64,000 nucleotides of DNA from contig CM025854.1 in assembly GCA_003952965.2 (NCBI GenBank), forward strand, positions 30,293,825 to 30,357,824, read 5' to 3'. Below, in pieces: positions 21,337 to 33,200 of this stretch. The translations under genes were made by a program, and so were the position numbers. Source of the DNA: Morella rubra. Its lineage: Eukaryota > Streptophyta > Magnoliopsida > Fagales > Myricaceae. Under the pieces are notes generated by a model. The model was given only the letters and a program-made list of their open reading frames with translations, did not search any database and had not been told where the DNA came from. How positions within the stretch are numbered: the first letter of the stretch is position 1; each line of letters starts with the position of its first letter.

Positions 21337-23511
21337 CCAAAAATTGAGTACTCTCCTCGGAGTTGACAATTCTCTTTTTGCTTGGCTTGGGATTAGTTGG
21401 AATTGACGAAGCCAGCTAAGAATGGGTCATATTTTGAAATATCATTTTTTTTTTAATGTTTTTGGGCTTAGTTGAGCCTCTCGACATAGTCTGATGGTCC
21501 GGACTTATTATTTTATACTCTCGACTTAGGATTTGGGGCAAACCCTTGGGCCTTGCTAGACCATCTTCTGGGCCGGACTTTATTTACCCATCAAGTTCAA
21601 TAATCGACTAGTACCACGTTAGGCCTAAATTTATTGTTATTTTATTTGTTTGTATATTTGCCGTTTAGCAGCAGTCCGTGATAATTTGTTCCCTGGAGAA
21701 CAAACGGAAAGGAGACAAAGGTTGTCCTCAAGAAGAAAGATCGATGGAGGAACTCATTATTGGTTTAACTATTCGGGTCACAAGAGCAAGATTTTCCACG
21801 AATATTCTCCACTTTTATAATTTTGCCTCTTGATGATGAGCACGACTACGTCAATTAGTGTTACTTACACTCAAAGCAAGGGTGAAGTAAAGCATCACGA
21901 AAGCGTGTATAATGTTTTTTCTTTTTAATTGTAGAATTTCTTTTTTTTAATCAAGTGTTCAGATCAATTTATGAACATATCGACTAATTTCAGAGTCTAT
22001 ATAAATTTTCTTGTCATATAAATTAGACAATTACTAGACTAAAAGATCATAGAGTAGCTCCAAAAAATTTGTAGTGCCTATAAAATTTTAAATTTAAGAC
22101 TTTAAAAATAACATATTAGTAAGGTCCAAGTCTTAAACCACTTTATTTAGAAAATAAAAAGATAAAAAATATCCCCTTCCATTTTGTAATGGAAAAAAGG
22201 TCTATAACAGTTTTGTATATGTGTTTCAAATAGTCATTTATACTATTTATTTATGTAGAGTATTGATAAATTGAGAGTCCACTTTATTTATTTTTCTCAA
22301 AATTATATTGTAAAATTCGGAGCAAAGAAAGAGCAAATTTTAAAAATCTACCATCCAACTTCTATAAAACGAAATTAAAAATACAAGAGCCTTATCCCAC
22401 TCCGGCCTGATCCACATGTCACCCGCTTCCACTCCCCCCGCACTCCGCAGGAACACAGCACGAAATCTCGTTTAGAAAAAAAGGAAAGAGGGGAAAATAG
22501 TACAAACAGCTAAATTTCCATTACCACGAAACTTCCATGTGCCAGAACACTTGAAGTGGGGTTTAAAAAAACAGACACAAAAAGGAAGAGACCAGAGGGA
22601 ATCAAATTCAAAAAATTCAAAAAGCGGTTCAACTTTTCCAGTTGTTTTCGTTTTTTTTTTTTTAATTAGGAAAAAAAGGAGGTATCGGATCCGCCATTGA
22701 AATTTGAAAGCTCCGTGACTCTGTGTAACATAAAAGTTCCCGTAGTTACTACCGGGCAATGCTTCGGGGGTTGTCTTCCTCCCAACGAGGTACTGTTCGA
22801 AAGCTCTATTATTAGTGGTAAGAAATGCACTGAAAATGGTAGTTGATAGGTTTTGGAGTACAATTCAAGTTTGTAGTGAATTCACATCATTGACAATGCG
22901 GTTTAATTATGGCCTTTTTCTCCAAAAAAATTATTCCGTTATGCTAAATGCTGATTAATTCATCGGTTAATCTCACTTTGTGAAAAGTTATTTTTTTTCT
23001 TCTAATGTGAATTTGGATCTCATTTTCGTAGGCTCGGTAATATTTAGTTATTGAATATGTCAATCAATGTGCGGTCTTTGGATTGTTTCTGAAGCCATTT
23101 GGCATTTATAATCTGACAACGTGGAGTTTTGTTGATAAAGCTTACGGAAGAAGTTCGAGGCGGTGAAGAGGCAGTTACGTTAACAAGTCGTATATAGGGG
23201 CTGAAATGAAACCGCCTTTGTTTTGGTTGCTTACTGAGAAAACTACACTTTTTCTTGGAAACTTCAAGTCAGAACGGACCGCCCTTTATGTGCTCTATGC
23301 AATTTATAAGCGTTTCGCGAGGATTATAGAATGATAGAAAAATTTCTTTGTTGCTTATTGTCGTTGCTTTTGGAGGTGTCCATTTAGTTTGATTTAGTGT
23401 ATTCAGTGCATTGCCTCGTATAAGTGGGCGTTGTTAAAGAATTTAGGGGTCTTATTGTGTGTCATTTGTTGTGTTAATAATTTTGGTAGATCTTTCTAGA
23501 GTATTGAGTTA

Positions 23512-26500
23512 ATGGGGCTTACGGGTTCAAAGGAAGCAACTTCACGGCATAATTCATCCTTCCGTTCTGGTTCTTCTTCGTGGAGTGATCATCAATCACC
23601 GTATGGCCAATCACAGTATGGCCAAGAAAGTCAGAGCTTTGCACCTCAACAATCACATTGGCCGCAGCAACATTATCCTCCTTCCCAAGAGTATGGTACA
23701 CAAGACTATGGTGGTGGCCAGGCCCCTGATAACGGAAAGAAGCTGGACAGGAGGTATTCAAGAATTGCCGATGATTACATTTCCTTGGAGCAGGTATCAT
23801 CTCTGTCAATGATCTTCTTTTGTTTTTCCTGGTGAATTGAGAGATCACATGCAAAAAGGAGAACAAGAAGGGGGATGGGGTAGAATATTAGATGTGATAT
23901 TTACTTTTATTTGATCAATCAATCATCCATTGTTTTTCAAGTCTGTTTTCTTTTGCACTTCACCCTGCAAAAAAATAAAAATTGGTTGGTCCAATAAAAT
24001 TTGATTTATGGGGTTTTGAAACCTCTATGATATGCTCAATGTTGCAGAATTTGCAGAAATATAATTGTTTAACATTGATTTTCCGGTATTTGAGACTGTT
24101 ATAATATGTTCAATGACGAAGAATGTGAAGAATTGGTTGCAGCTGCATCTTTTTCTGATAAGTTGGTTCTAAACACTTATGAAGATTGAAGTTCTTGTGG
24201 TTATCAAAAAGAAGATTGAAGTTCTTGTATGTTGCCAATTGCTGTATAGAGTGGTAGTCAATTTTTTCGACAAATATATTTCACCTTTTAAATAACCATG
24301 AAATCACAATAAACTTTATGTTCTCTCCATAATCTTATACCTCTTCAGAGTGGTTTCAATTTTCACTGTTCTGGTATGCTTTGAGCTTGACTTTATAGGC
24401 TTGCTCGTAGGAAATGCTTTATATCTTAAAGCCATCGCAGTCACCTCCAATCTTATTGATTCCATTAAGAGTTATGCCCTAGTAATTGGCTTTGTCGTAT
24501 CTTTTGCCACACTACCAATTAGTGTCGTTTTTGTTGGATATTTGGCATTCCACCAAACCATACATGGTCAGCATGTAAGGGGATTTACTTTTAACTGGAG
24601 GAGTTTGTCATTCAAGTAAATGGAACCAGGGTTTTCAGAGGCTATGGTGATGATAGTCATATACATCTTTCAAAGACTTGCCTGTAATGATGTGTTTTAG
24701 GTCATATTGACTCTTTACACCTACTGTAATGATGGGGTGACTGAAATGTTTCTTCCTTGCAGGTGACTCAGGCTCTTGCACGTGCTGGCCTTGAATCCTC
24801 CAATCTTATTGTTGGTATTGATTTCACGAAAAGCAACGAGTGGACAGGTTAAGCCTAAGCCTTATTTCTAATCTAATGCTCTCTCTATATACAGAGCTTA
24901 TTCATATATATACACACATGCATGTGTATATATTATGTGGATTAGAATGCTGTCTTATAGTGGAACATGCTGAACTTGGTTTTGTGAATAGGTGCAAGTT
25001 CATTTAACAGAAGAAGTTTGCATCACATCGGAGATAGTCCAAATCCTTATGAGAAAGCAATATCCATTATTGGGAAAACTTTGGTTGCATTTGATGAGGA
25101 TAATTTGATTCCCTGTTTTGGATTCGGAGATGGTATTTTCTCATGATTTAGTCAGTTCTTCAAAGCGTTAATACTGTATTATTTTGATTAGTGTTATTAT
25201 TCCCGTCACCATTGGAATTGCTTTGTCAGCATCAACACACGACAGAGATGTCTTCAGCTTCTATCCAGATGAGAGATTCTGTCACGGCTTTGAGGAAGTT
25301 TTGAGTTGCTACAGGGAAATTGTCCCTCGTTTACGACTTGCAGGTTTTGATTTCCCTTTCACAATGCCTCGTTCTATTTTGAGATACCTGTCATATCGTT
25401 TTTCTAGTTTATGCAAGTTTCATTTTTACTGCAGGACCAACTTCATTTGCACCTATAATTGAGATGGCCATGACCATTGTGGAGCAGAGTGGTGGCCAGT
25501 ACCATGTTTTATTAATAATTGCAGACGGGCAGGTATATTGCCTGCTGTATAGATACAACTTCAGTTTTGTACCTTAGCATTATGCACCTTAGGAGTGTTT
25601 GGCATAGGCCAGAGGTATTGCTTGGGTGAAGTTTTAAGCGCCCCAGTATGTAATCTGCATCTTTAATATAGTTCTTGTTGCTCCGTTGAGCTTCCTTCTT
25701 GCTGTGAATGCTACAGTGAATCTTGTTCTGCATCGGTATTGGTGATTTCACTATATTGATTTCTGTAGCCTAGTCTTTTGTTGGGAGGTTTAGTCCAGCT
25801 GGCTTTGTCTTCCATGTCATCATTCTTGGAATGCACAACAGAGTTATCACTTGAACTACCTTCCTGTAATGCCTTATGTTCCCTGCGGTTCTCTCGCTTA
25901 AAGTTATGGTTGTGGCAGGTAACGAGAAGTGTTGATACTGTGCGTGGCAAGTTCAGTCCCCAGGAGCAGAAGACTGTTGATGCCATAGTTGAAGCCAGGT
26001 GACTGTGGTGCAATTTTGTTCAATCCCATAGCTTTTTGTCGGCCAACGGTATCTTTTCTTATATGCTTATTTTGATCCAGCAAGTTCCCTATGTCGATTG
26101 TATTAGTTGGGGTTGGAGATGGACCTTGGGACATGATGAAGGAATTTGATGACAATATCCCTGCAAGGGAGTTTGACAATTTTCAAGTAAGTTCTGACAG
26201 GCATTTGAAAGTTTTATTCTTTTATTGTTTTTGTTTTTGGCCTATCACGTGTTAGTATAGGAAAAGGCTTGACTGAAGCGATATTATTTTCTTATTTTCT
26301 GTTCAGTTTGTGAATTTCACTGAAATCATGTCAAAGAATGTGTCTCAATCACGAAAGGAGACGGAGTTTGCTCTTGCGGCCTTGATGGAAATTCCTTCTC
26401 AGTACAAGGCAACTATAGAGCTCAATATACTGGGGTAATTCAGTGATTTTTTTTATTTGTTATCTTCTGAGGCTTTTGAATTCCTTTTCTTGACATTCTG

Positions 26501-27082
26501 CAATGTCTTATTACTTCTGCTGTAGTGGTCAGAAGCACAATTCTCCCCAGAGAGTTCCCCTCCCCCCACCTATCTATGGTGCAGCATCTTCCACCATCTT
26601 GAAACCTTCTCATTCTTCTGGTTTTGAACCAAGTGTGCCTCCTTATCATGGAGGTAGCATGCCCGTCAGCTCAGCTCCACCTGCTAGTAGTTCCACTTAT
26701 GATAACCAGGTAATTACTCGTTTAAAGTGTATGATCTCAGTTTTATTCTTGGTAACTTTTCCTCACGACGAACTATAATGCTCGGTATGTGATTTTGATT
26801 GTCGGTCAAGAGTTAAGATTTACATTTGACATTGTTTTTGGACAGCTTTGCCCCATTTGCCTCAGTGATTCCAAGGACATGGCCTTTGGCTGTGGGCATC
26901 AGGTAGATTTTCTTGTACATTTTCTCAAATTACGTTGGAGGAGATAAGTGGTACAGATTTGTTAACGATTAAAAATTTCCTCTTATGTCATTCTATGGCA
27001 GACTTGCTGTGACTGCGGAAGAGACCTTCAGGCATGTCCAATTTGTCGGAGCCCTATCCAAACCAGAATTAAGCTCTACTAG
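23512..27082 (+). CDS. RGLG2: E3 ubiquitin ligase RGLG2-type (copine/vWA domain plus RING)
   Basis: Eleven exons (23512-23793, 24763-24847, 24992-25132, 25230-25343, 25435-25532, 25919-25998, 26081-26186, 26307-26434, 26526-26709, 26846-26902, 27002-27082) join in phase to 451 residues. RGLG proteins are membrane-anchored ubiquitin ligases involved in hormone and drought signalling in Arabidopsis. The start MGLTGSKE fits N-myristoylation (Gly2, Ser6). A Gln/Ser/Tyr-rich linker follows, then the copine (vWA) domain from about residue 95 ([42 protein letters not shown]). After a Pro/Ser-rich linker, a C3HC4 RING ends the protein ([21 protein letters not shown]). Intron 1 is about 970 bp. By position it matches At5g14420 beside PMT9. 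Confidence 0.95.
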
Positions 27083-28150
27083 CACTATTCTTTCTCCCTT
27101 TGAATATTCGATTGCTTGACCTATGTTCTTTGTAGTCAGCAGTTCTCGCCTAATTTTAGGGTAAAGTGGATTTTATTGTCCTCTGTGATTATTTTACCCT
27201 TTTCTGAGAATGCTTGTAAAAAAAGTTGAAAGAAGCTTTTCTTATGCTACAAGTTATACAATATATGTATGTATACAAGCTTTTTTTTTCTAGGCAGACA
27301 TGAAAGGCTATCTATCTATTCAAAAGCTTCTACTCAAAACTTTTGGCCTCATAATTATTAGATTTGCGTGAGACGTGGGACTGCATAGACTTCAGGATTA
27401 GTTGAGATGTGTGTAAGCTAGTCCGGACACCGGTTAGAAAAAAAAAAGTTGGTATTTAATTATTAATCTTAGGCTTCAAAATGACCCGTTAGAGATGGTG
27501 GGTGATGGAAACTTTATACAGGTGTTTGGACCCGTGATTCCGTGGCCCTTTTATCGTGCCTAATAGCTGGCAATTATCTTGGGTTTTTAAGCAACTTTTC
27601 CTTAACTTAAGCCAGCTTTAGATGTCTTATTAATCTTGTCCCTCCAGCAAAAATGCAAAATTTTAAATGCAAAGTTTTTTTTCTTTCGGTGATCTACACA
27701 ATGCAGTCACAATAATAGAGTAAATCGAGCGGAGTTCAATTTCTAATTGAGGGAGTAGGAGCATATGCTCAAATTTAAAGAAACAAAGAGACGAAGGGGC
27801 ACATATATAATTATATTTTGTTTATCTCCTGTTTTTTTTTTTTTAATACTCGTGAGCATATATATATATACACACACACAAAGGGTGGTGGTTTGTCAAT
27901 TATCACTATCTTTGTCATCCACTCAAAAATATACAGGAGATTCATAGTTATCAGACTCCCCACCATCATGCATTTAATGCACCCAACAGCTTCTGGTAAC
28001 CAACCCCCTTCCTGTGACATTACTTCAGAAAGCCAGCTACTAGAGGAGTGGAGCCTGTGTGTAGCAATAAAGGCTGGTCATCTTTCTCGCCAGACATCTC
28101 AGGGGGCTGTCTCTAGTTTTACTTCTAAACCGCCCATGTCTAGAACTGCG
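27083..28150. other. Intergenic region between RGLG2 and the small basic protein gene
   Basis: It is AT-rich; 27857-27881 carries an AT/AC microsatellite. The frame of the next gene is open back to 27818 with in-frame ATGs at 27968 and 28136, so part of this stretch may be leader or an extended N-terminus. Confidence 0.4.
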
Positions 28151-28531
28151 ATGGGGTCGTTCACCAAGTTCTCTTACCAGAGACTTGGACATGAAGGTGG
28201 CTTTGATGATTACGATGAGGAAAGAGATGGGCTGGTTGCGAGATCGAGAAACTGGTTCAGGTTCAAAAGGGTGCCTTCAAGGAGGAGATTCAAGCTTAAG
28301 GTCCCAAGCTTGGGGAGGTTCTTGAGGAGGAAAGTTAGACTGCTCTCTGCCGTCAGAGTCTCGTGGGCGGGGTTGGTGAAGAGATTGAAGGAAGGTCAGG
28401 CCCATTTTGGTGATCTTTTTGCGGGAAACTATGTCTTCATTCAGGTCAATCCTACCTCGTTGAAGTGCCTTAAGAAGGATCATTACCTTGATGGCTTCGC
28501 CTCGAGGTACTCTGTTCCAAGAGTCGCTTAG
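28151..28531 (+). CDS. Small basic plant protein of unknown function
   Basis: A single exon encodes 126 residues from MGSFTKFSYQRLG. A short acidic patch (GGFDDYDEERDGL) is followed by a strongly basic middle rich in Arg/Lys (RFKRVPSRRRFKLK, LRRKVRLLSAVRVSWAGLVKRLKEG), then GDLFAGNYVFIQVNP and a short tail. I see no signal peptide, membrane segment or known domain. Two in-frame upstream ATGs (28136 and 27968) could add 5 or 61 residues, but that region is of lower complexity and I prefer the internal start. The position between RGLG2 and CYP724 in the matched Arabidopsis order corresponds to At5g14410, an uncharacterised protein; this equivalence is inferred from order only. Confidence 0.7.
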   Translation: MGSFTKFSYQRLGHEGGFDDYDEERDGLVARSRNWFRFKRVPSRRRFKLKVPSLGRFLRRKVRLLSAVRVSWAGLVKRLKEGQAHFGDLFAGNYVFIQVNPTSLKCLKKDHYLDGFASRYSVPRVA

Positions 28532-30204
28532 TTGGTCTTCCTGTAATGAACTGTAATTTCGCTTTGTAATTGGTTTGTTCTTGGAAATCATGTCTCAGTT
28601 CTCAAAATACTGGCCCTGTACAAGGGGTTGGGTTTCGTCTCTCTGCACTCAATCTTTGCCGTTCGTAAGTAAGGAAAATAACCCAAATGAATTGGAATCA
28701 AACACCATATATTGGAGTTATTTGCGAAGTTCCCAAAACAAGAGCAGACTGGTAAACAGAGGCTGTGTAAATCGCAGTGCTGTACAAAGAGCTTCTGAGT
28801 TCTTACCCGAAACGGATGATAGCCACTAACCACCTAACTCTTTAACATTTTGGTCACGGATATGGACTCATACGGGGGCAGAGGAAATTTATATGGCAAT
28901 TGGAACAGTCGAACTTTCTTATAATCTGCAGTCTAATCAATTGAATGAAACCGCAGAAGTCAGCGTTATCATGCATATGCGTGAAAGCAGCAAAAATAAA
29001 TGGAGGGTGTAGAGATTCAGAAGCATTTATTCGCCGGTGGCCGAGTTTAACGGCAATGCAGTATTCTCAGAACAATATCGCCCACCATTATCGTCCTCGC
29101 AGTTTGACAAACCTAAATGATCTCAGATCATTCATGCACTCAAACTCGCATAAGGATAATCTCAGAATGCTACTACGCTCTAAGCAGATGTTTATATCTC
29201 TTATCATTTCTTTTGTTAATCTAAGTTTAACAGAAACCGGATATCCAAGCTAACTTATGAGCACTTCGACTAATTCTGGAGCCGATAATTAACAGGCCAA
29301 AGGCTATAGAAGTGACCTTAAAGGATTGATATTACCTATTAGATTTTGAACTTAGAACTTGGAGGGACCAAACCACTAAATCTCAAGCCTTAACTATTAG
29401 GCCAATCCTGAGTATTAATCATTAGCCATTTTAAAAAAAAAAGAAAAAAAAAGGGCAAATAAAGCTACCCCAACTTTATTCATGAAACAACGAAAAAACT
29501 AAGGCAGTTAAGAGTCCCGCAAACAACCAAGACATACCATTTAAAAGTTCAGGAACAAAGGGTAATTGCTTTCATAGAGTCGTTTTGAGTTAATCACAAT
29601 CCAGCTACCTCAATAGGTCATGCCTTATGATCATTGTGATATTTAAAACATGCTTACTTACCCCCAAAAAAAAAAAATGCTTAAAGAAAATCAGTAAAAG
29701 AAAGGACCAAAGTCGCACTAAATTTTGACCATCCAATTTTCTTCCCTTTTGGGCTCATAATATTGACCTTCAAATCTGAAAATCACTCGGCTGGTCAAAG
29801 ATATGATGATGTGCTTGTGATTCAAGGAAGTAGGCCTAAGAAGATCAGCCCATCTTGGCTCAGGGCCTAAGTCGACGTAAACAAATTTAAAACCCAGTGA
29901 ATCGGGCCTGACAAGATCAGCACATTATGGGTTTGGGCCTAATATGATATATATACATATCTAAGCCCGCACATTTATCGGGCCTGGATGAGCAGTCCAT
30001 TATAGAAACCCCGGCGAAACGGTGTGCTTAACTCAACCAAAGCGAGGAACAATTCCGGAGCGAAGGGTTTTACCGAGAAAAACCCCGTTGAGCAATAGAC
30101 ACTGTGATTCGTTTTCTCGGCCTAAATGAAGCTCCTCCTCCAATCTCTGACTCGTACTCTCCTCCGTTTCCCGATCTCAAGTTGTAGAAACATCCAAAAT
30201 TTTG
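28532..30204. other. Intergenic region; promoter side of the PPR gene with GGGCC motifs
   Basis: Positions 28.6-29.7 kb show no gene. From about 29820 to 30000 there are several GGGCCT motifs, including a TGGGCC site-II element at 29934-29939. Such elements are typical of TCP-regulated genes for organelle and ribosome proteins, which suits a PPR gene. An out-of-frame ATG at 30126 opens a short upstream frame overlapping the PPR start. Confidence 0.5.
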
Positions 30205-33200
30205 ATGTATTTTTCACTTCGGAAATTGGCTTCTGCAGGACATCATAGGTCAGTGGCTCGAGTGCTGGGACGCCGGTACTTTGCGGCGTCTACAGAAGAA
30301 TACGCTAAGCGAAACTACGCCAACAATGTCTCCGAGTACAACACCGTCGTCAGCTCCATCACTGCCCAACGAAGGTCGCTTCCATTTCCGTAAACAAATG
30401 TTTATTGGGAAAGATAAGTTAGTTGTTTCTAAAAGTGAATTTTATAGTATACGACTGTGTATCCCATTCTCTCTCTGTGTGTGAAATAGGCATTTCTTGT
30501 TGAGGGATGTCTACGATGACATGATGCTGGACGGGGTGCAGCCCACAAGGGACGTGTTCCGTTCGCTCATAGTTGGGACCATGAAAGGCGCGCGCTTGCA
30601 GGACGGTTTTTACTTCAAGGACCAAATGGGAGCCATGGGCTTGCTTCCTGATGTATGTTTATTTTCTTTTTTGGCATATATATATATATATTGATGATTT
30701 AAGGCTGTGTTTGGGATTTAATGGATAAGAAGAAGAAAGGAATTTGGAAATTTTTTTTTTTCGCTGGAATCTTGCTAATTGGAGAAATAGATAACCTCTT
30801 TCTGTTTCTCTTCCTGTGCGGGTCTGAGGTGCGTGCATTCACCTCTGCCAAAAAAATATAACCCTGCCCTTTCTTTTTGGTTTCTTTCTTCTGCTAGTGG
30901 TGAGATTTATTGATGTCACATTTACTTACAGCTAAAAGTTCAATTTTCTTTTTCAACTGCATGAAGTCCATGAGTTCAGTAACTAAGCTGATCCAAAGTT
31001 TGTGTGCATTCTCTGTGCTCTATCTTCTTGTGCAATTTCTCTTATCTATAAGTAGTTGCTCAATTTGTTATTTGAAACAGCTGGAATGAATGTGTTCGTT
31101 TGTGTTATAGGTTAATTTATACAATACTTTGATATCATTATGCGGGAAATGCAAAAACTCTGACCTGGCAATCAAGGTAGGTTGCAGAATCAATTTGGAA
31201 TTAACACAGTATCTAATTTTTGTGCAATTATATGTTCTATCAGGCGGATTTTTTACTTGATAATGTTTGCTATCTGGGTAAAAGATTTTAGAAGAAATGA
31301 AGAAATCTGAAGTAAAGCCGAACGCGCAAACTTTTGTCTGTCTTCTCAATGCATGTGCAACGGCAGGCCGATTAGATCGAGTGTATGTCACTTTTGCTAC
31401 AACTTTTCTGAGTGACCCACCTAGGTGCATTTTAGCCAAACAAAACTCTAAATAAGGATCTGCACCTCATGTGCAGGTATGCGATTGTGCGTGATATGAC
31501 TGCTGCTGGTGTTGGGTTGAACAAGTTCTGCTACGCTGGACTTATAACTGCACACAAGAATAAGACACCTGTAGCAGATGATTTCGCCACCAAAGTAATT
31601 ACCAAATATGCTTCTCTGCTTGAGATTCTCTACTTTTATTTTGAAGATGTTCTTTTTCACTTATATGATGCTTTTGTGGGAAGGTCGTTGAGTTTGTTGA
31701 TAGGTCCAAGGAGTTTTTGACAGTTGATACAACAAGTGTCACTGCTGAAAATTTGATGATGGGCGTTTCAGAAGAGGAGCTGTATAATCTACCAACTGCT
31801 GAATATGTTAACAGGCGCGGTTTTTTAAATAGGGAACTAGTGCTTTATCATGTTGCCTTTCATGGTTGTGCAGATCTCAGGAATGTAGAGGTACTAGGTG
31901 GCATCTCTGATCATCTCTTAATTTCACACGTTAAGCTAACCTTCCAGCGCCTATGTGTCTGTGTATCTGCTTGTCTTTATCCAGACAATATTATTTTCTT
32001 GTCTGACAAGGTGCATGGCATTGTACGTCTGATGAGCCAATGCAAGGCCATTGATTCTTTCTAAACCAATGTGAGGTCATTGAGTGGTGGTGAAAGCTGT
32101 TGCTCTGACGAGGTTATACACAAATCTTTTCTCAGGACAAAGCCAGCTATGAAATTAGGCTGTAACTTTTCATAGCTGGCATGTTGCTTCCCTAGACATA
32201 GTCCAAAAGTTTGGTTCTCCTTCAGCTCAGTTGACATTATTGTCGCTCTAGCATCTTAGGAGCTTTTCGTTTCCCCTTTTTATGTATTCGTTTTTCTTCT
32301 TAGCAAACAAAAAATAAATGGGGGAAAAGTCATAGTTAGCCCCGTATGTATAGGGCAAAATCAATTTCGTACCCGCTATTATCAAAACGACGATTTGAAC
32401 CTTTTATCTTTTGAAAATTATCAATGTATGCCTCCCGTCCAAATTAGGTGTTAAGTCAGACGGAAAAAGCGTGCAAAATGACCGAAATGCCCCTCCATGA
32501 AAATTTTTAAAAAATAATAAAAATTTAAGAAATAAATTAAAATAAATAGATTATTGAAATATAGTTTCAATAGTTTTATTTAAAAATATTATTATTTTTT
32601 TTAAAAAAATATCATTTTTTATTTTTTAATGAATTTTAAATATTTTTAGTAATTTTTTTCTTGGAGGGGCACTTTGGTCATTTTACATGCATTTTCATCT
32701 GACTTAACGCTGATTTGGACGGGGGCGTTCATTGATGATTTTTAAAAGATAAAGGGCTCAAATCGCTGTTTTGATAATAGCGGGTATGAAATTTATTTTG
32801 TCCTATAGATACGGGACTGACTATAATTTTTCCCCAAATAAATAAATTATTTTGAGAGCATTTTTCCTCACCAAAGCAGATGAATTAGGACAAACTTTTT
32901 CTTGACAGTATTTCTCACGACTTTCTGCTGCACGTTGCATTCTTTAGTTTGTATAACAGTTGTATAAACAGAAAGAAACCCATACAAACATTGTAGATTT
33001 GGCTCATATGGAATTCCATGCTTACCGACCATAATTTGTTCTTTTTCTGTTTAGTGATCTATGATAATATGAATTTCGTAGTTTCATGGTTTTCTCATAT
33101 TGAAGAAATTTTATGGTTCAGCACCTATGAAGTAATTTTCTGCTTTTACTTACCTACTTCTTTAATCATCTTGATAGGTGATGGAAACTCTGTTAGAAAT

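Larger units (their letters stand above)
19571..23511. other. Divergent intergenic region between PMT9 and the RGLG2-type gene
   Basis: It holds the PMT9 leader, then a U2 snRNA fragment (19891-19919), then AT-rich DNA with two MITE-like inserts (20914-21118 and 21147-21336). A segment at about 22020-22150 resembles one at 49130-49270 and is a dispersed repeat. Positions 22400-23500 are the promoter and leader side of the ubiquitin ligase gene. No gene was seen. Confidence 0.5.

Noticed and set aside
21661..21707. Short nested inverted repeats CCGTTT...AAACGG and TTGTTC..GAACAA
   Set aside because: The stems are only 6 bp with a long loop; this is expected by chance and fits no known RNA.
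24350..24619. Hydrophobic 89-codon frame inside intron 1 of the RGLG2-type gene
   Set aside because: The open frame comes from T-rich intron DNA; there is no known membrane-protein signature and no partner exon.
24910..24940. Palindrome ACACATGCATGTGT in an AT/AC microsatellite
   Set aside because: It lies inside an intron microsatellite; simple-repeat symmetry explains it better than a regulatory site.
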